NCBI GenBank assembly: GCA_003457135.1
Contig: DMSQ01000052.1
Location: forward strand, 20,136 to 26,602
DNA length: 6,467 nucleotides
Source of the DNA: Prolixibacteraceae bacterium
GTDB taxonomy: Bacteria; Bacteroidota; Bacteroidia; Bacteroidales; Prolixibacteraceae
Direction of reading: 5' to 3'
The notes under the pieces were generated by a model. The model worked only from the letters and a program-made list of their open reading frames with translations, was not told the DNA's origin and made no database searches. Of this stretch, positions 4,899-6,467 are shown piece by piece. A program made the position numbers and the translations under genes. Positions within the stretch are counted from its first letter, which is position 1, and each line of letters starts with the position of its first letter.

Positions 4899-5891
4899 TT
4901 ATTCCTTATCAAGTTTATATTTACTGATGTCCATTCCGAAAGTCAGGTTCAAACTCACCAACAAGTCATCGAGTTCGGTGAGTGATTTTTTGCCGAAATT
5001 ACGGAATTTGAGCAAGTCGTTCCGGTTATAGGTAACCAGTTCGCCCAATGTTTCAACATCTGCTGCCTTGAGGCAGTTTAAAGCCCGTACCGAAAGATCC
5101 ATGTCAACCAATTTGGTTTTCAGGAGTTGGCGCATGTGCAGAACTTCTTCATCAAACTCTTCGTTTGCAAATTTTTCGTCAGAATCAATGGTGATTTTTT
5201 CGTCGGAAAACAACATGAAGTGATAAATCAGAATTTTTGCGGCTTCTTTCAGTGCATCTTTCGGATGTATTGAACCATCGGTAGTGATTTCGAAAACTAA
5301 TTTTTCGTAGTCAGTTTTTTGCTCAACACGGTAATTTTCGACAGCATATTTCACATTCTTAATCGGTGTGAAAATTGAGTCGATCGGAATTACTCCAAAC
5401 TCAGCATCGATAGGCTTATTTTCAGCGCTTGGGACATATCCGCGACCTTTATTGATCGTGAGTTCCATTTGCAGCTTAACTTCTGGTTCCATCCGGCAAA
5501 TAATTAATTCCGGATTTAAAACACGGAAGCCGGTCATGAATTTATTAATATCTCCGGCGGTAAATGCATCCTGGCCGGAAATTGAGATTGAAACCTTTTC
5601 GCTGTCAAAATCTTCGACTTCGCGTTTAAACCGGATTTGCTTCAGGTTAAGGATGATTTCAGTAACATCTTCCATCACTCCTTTAATAGTCGCAAATTCA
5701 TGGTCAACTTTGTCTATTTTGACTGTAGTTACTGCATATCCTTCCAAAGAGGATAACAGAATTCTACGTAAGGCATTTCCAATAGTAATGCCATAACCTG
5801 GTTCCAATGGACGGAATTCGAATTTACCGTACTTCTCATCGGTTTCAACCATTATAACTTTGTCGGGTTTCTGGAACGCTAATATTGCCAT
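4899..5891 (-). CDS. rpoA: DNA-directed RNA polymerase subunit alpha
   Basis: A 330-residue alpha subunit, close to E. coli length (329). The N-terminal domain (about 1-235) carries FEFRPLEPGYGITIGNALRR (25-43), the dimerisation and beta-contact region with the assembly arginine, and the MEDVTEIILNLK and NKGRGYVPS segments. An acidic linker (about 236-252) leads to the C-terminal domain (about 255-320). That domain has the DNA-binding set SVRALNCLK (Arg269, Asn272, Lys275, equivalent to E. coli Arg265, Asn268, Lys271) and the second helix-hairpin motif NFGKKSLTEL (298-307), so UP-element and activator contacts should be possible. It lies 19 bp after rpsD and 6 bp before rplQ. No Shine-Dalgarno sequence is visible. 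Confidence 0.98.
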   Translation of the reverse strand: MAILAFQKPDKVIMVETDEKYGKFEFRPLEPGYGITIGNALRRILLSSLEGYAVTTVKIDKVDHEFATIKGVMEDVTEIILNLKQIRFKREVEDFDSEKVSISISGQDAFTAGDINKFMTGFRVLNPELIICRMEPEVKLQMELTINKGRGYVPSAENKPIDAEFGVIPIDSIFTPIKNVKYAVENYRVEQKTDYEKLVFEITTDGSIHPKDALKEAAKILIYHFMLFSDEKITIDSDEKFANEEFDEEVLHMRQLLKTKLVDMDLSVRALNCLKAADVETLGELVTYNRNDLLKFRNFGKKSLTELDDLLVSLNLTFGMDISKYKLDKE

Positions 5892-5910
5892 AATAATACT
5901 GAGTAATTGA

Positions 5911-6467
5911 TTATTTAGAATACAACTCTACTATAAGTTGTTCTTTAATGTTTTCAGGGATTTCTGATCTTTCAGGACGGGCAAGAAACTTACCGGTCAA
6001 TTGAGCGCTATCCCATTCCAACCATGCATATTTATTATAACGACGCGAGTTCACTGAAGCAGTGATCACTTCGAGTGATTTTGATTTTTCACGAACGCCA
6101 ACAACTTCACCGGCACGCAAATGGTAGGAAGGAATATTGACTACTTCTCCATTAACAGTGATGTGTTTATGAGAAACTAACTGACGCGCGGCTGAACGGG
6201 TAGGAGCGATTCCTAAACGGAATACTACATTGTCCAAACGGGCTTCGAGCAGTTGCAACAGAACTTCACCGGTAACTCCTTTTGATGCGGATGCTTTCTT
6301 AAACAAATTAGAGAATTGTTTTTCCAAAACGCCATACATGTATTTGGCTTTTTGTTTTTCTCTTAACTGTAAACCATATTCAGATTTTTTACGTCTGCGG
6401 CTGGCCAACCCGTGAAATCCAGGTGGGTAATTTTTCTTTTCAAGTACTTTATCAGGTCCGAAAATTG
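5911..6467 (-). CDS. rpsD: 30S ribosomal protein S4 (5' end beyond right edge)
   Basis: The frame is open to the window edge and encodes 184 residues, beginning IFGPDKVLEKKNYPPGFHG. About 17-18 N-terminal residues lie outside, given the roughly 201-residue length of Bacteroidota S4. A TTG at 6408 could be mistaken for a start, but conserved S4 sequence continues upstream of it. The S4 RNA-binding domain is visible as RLDNVVFRLGIAPTRSAARQ through KHITVNGEVVNIPSY and GEVVGVREKSK, and the C-terminus IPENIKEQLIVELYSK is family-typical. S4 is a primary 16S rRNA-binding assembly protein and can autoregulate its operon in other bacteria. There are no zinc-binding cysteines (C-minus form). The usual PPGQHG reads PPGFHG here. 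Confidence 0.96.
   Translation of the reverse strand, partial: IFGPDKVLEKKNYPPGFHGLASRRRKKSEYGLQLREKQKAKYMYGVLEKQFSNLFKKASASKGVTGEVLLQLLEARLDNVVFRLGIAPTRSAARQLVSHKHITVNGEVVNIPSYHLRAGEVVGVREKSKSLEVITASVNSRRYNKYAWLEWDSAQLTGKFLARPERSEIPENIKEQLIVELYSK

Noticed and set aside
5368..5796. Plus-strand open frame of 142 codons over rpoA
   Set aside because: It is antisense to the conserved alpha N-terminal domain.
6408..6408. TTG as the rpsD start
   Set aside because: The same frame continues upstream with conserved S4 residues (IFGPDKVLEKKNYPPG), so the TTG is an internal leucine codon and the gene is cut by the window edge.
1..6467. CRISPR arrays, tRNA or rRNA genes, complete insertion sequences
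   Set aside because: No regularly spaced repeats, tRNA-like folds, rRNA segments or transposase frames were seen on either strand.

Overview
The window looks like a chromosomal segment from a Bacteroidota bacterium. The evidence is the gene order rpsD-rpoA-rplQ, the L17 protein with a long Ala/Lys/Pro/Glu tail, the near absence of Shine-Dalgarno sequences, and a TAnnTTTG-type -7 box upstream of ettA. Protein style (S4, RpoA, EttA) suggests a member of the Bacteroidia, but the species cannot be read from the sequence.

Right half (about 2043-6467): core translation and transcription genes. A minus-strand operon enters from the right edge and runs rpsD (5' end missing), rpoA, rplQ. It ends at a bidirectional hairpin terminator (4322-4353) shared with a convergent plus-strand gene for a stand-alone receiver protein (3874-4257). 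Divergent from the receiver is ettA (2043-3731, minus), an ABC-F ATPase that controls entry of the ribosome into elongation.

Left third (1-2042): an AT-richer accessory segment downstream of ettA, all on the minus strand. It holds a small MNT-type nucleotidyltransferase, an orphan protein with a PD-(D/E)XK nuclease-like signature, a truncated Bro-N protein and the first 33 codons of a second Bro-N protein. These are typical of toxin-antitoxin, restriction and phage-derived cargo.

The most interesting signal is at the boundary. The last 15 codons before the KE-stop of ettA occur a second time at 1618-1662, directly after the nucleotidyltransferase stop codon, and the eight base differences are all synonymous. 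The nucleotidyltransferase, and what looks like the tail of its lost upstream partner gene, are therefore bracketed by two copies of the ettA 3' end. This is the layout expected if foreign DNA integrated at, or recombined into, the 3' end of ettA. A perfect 15-bp palindrome and a terminator-like hairpin follow the outer copy and probably mark the original end of the ettA transcript.
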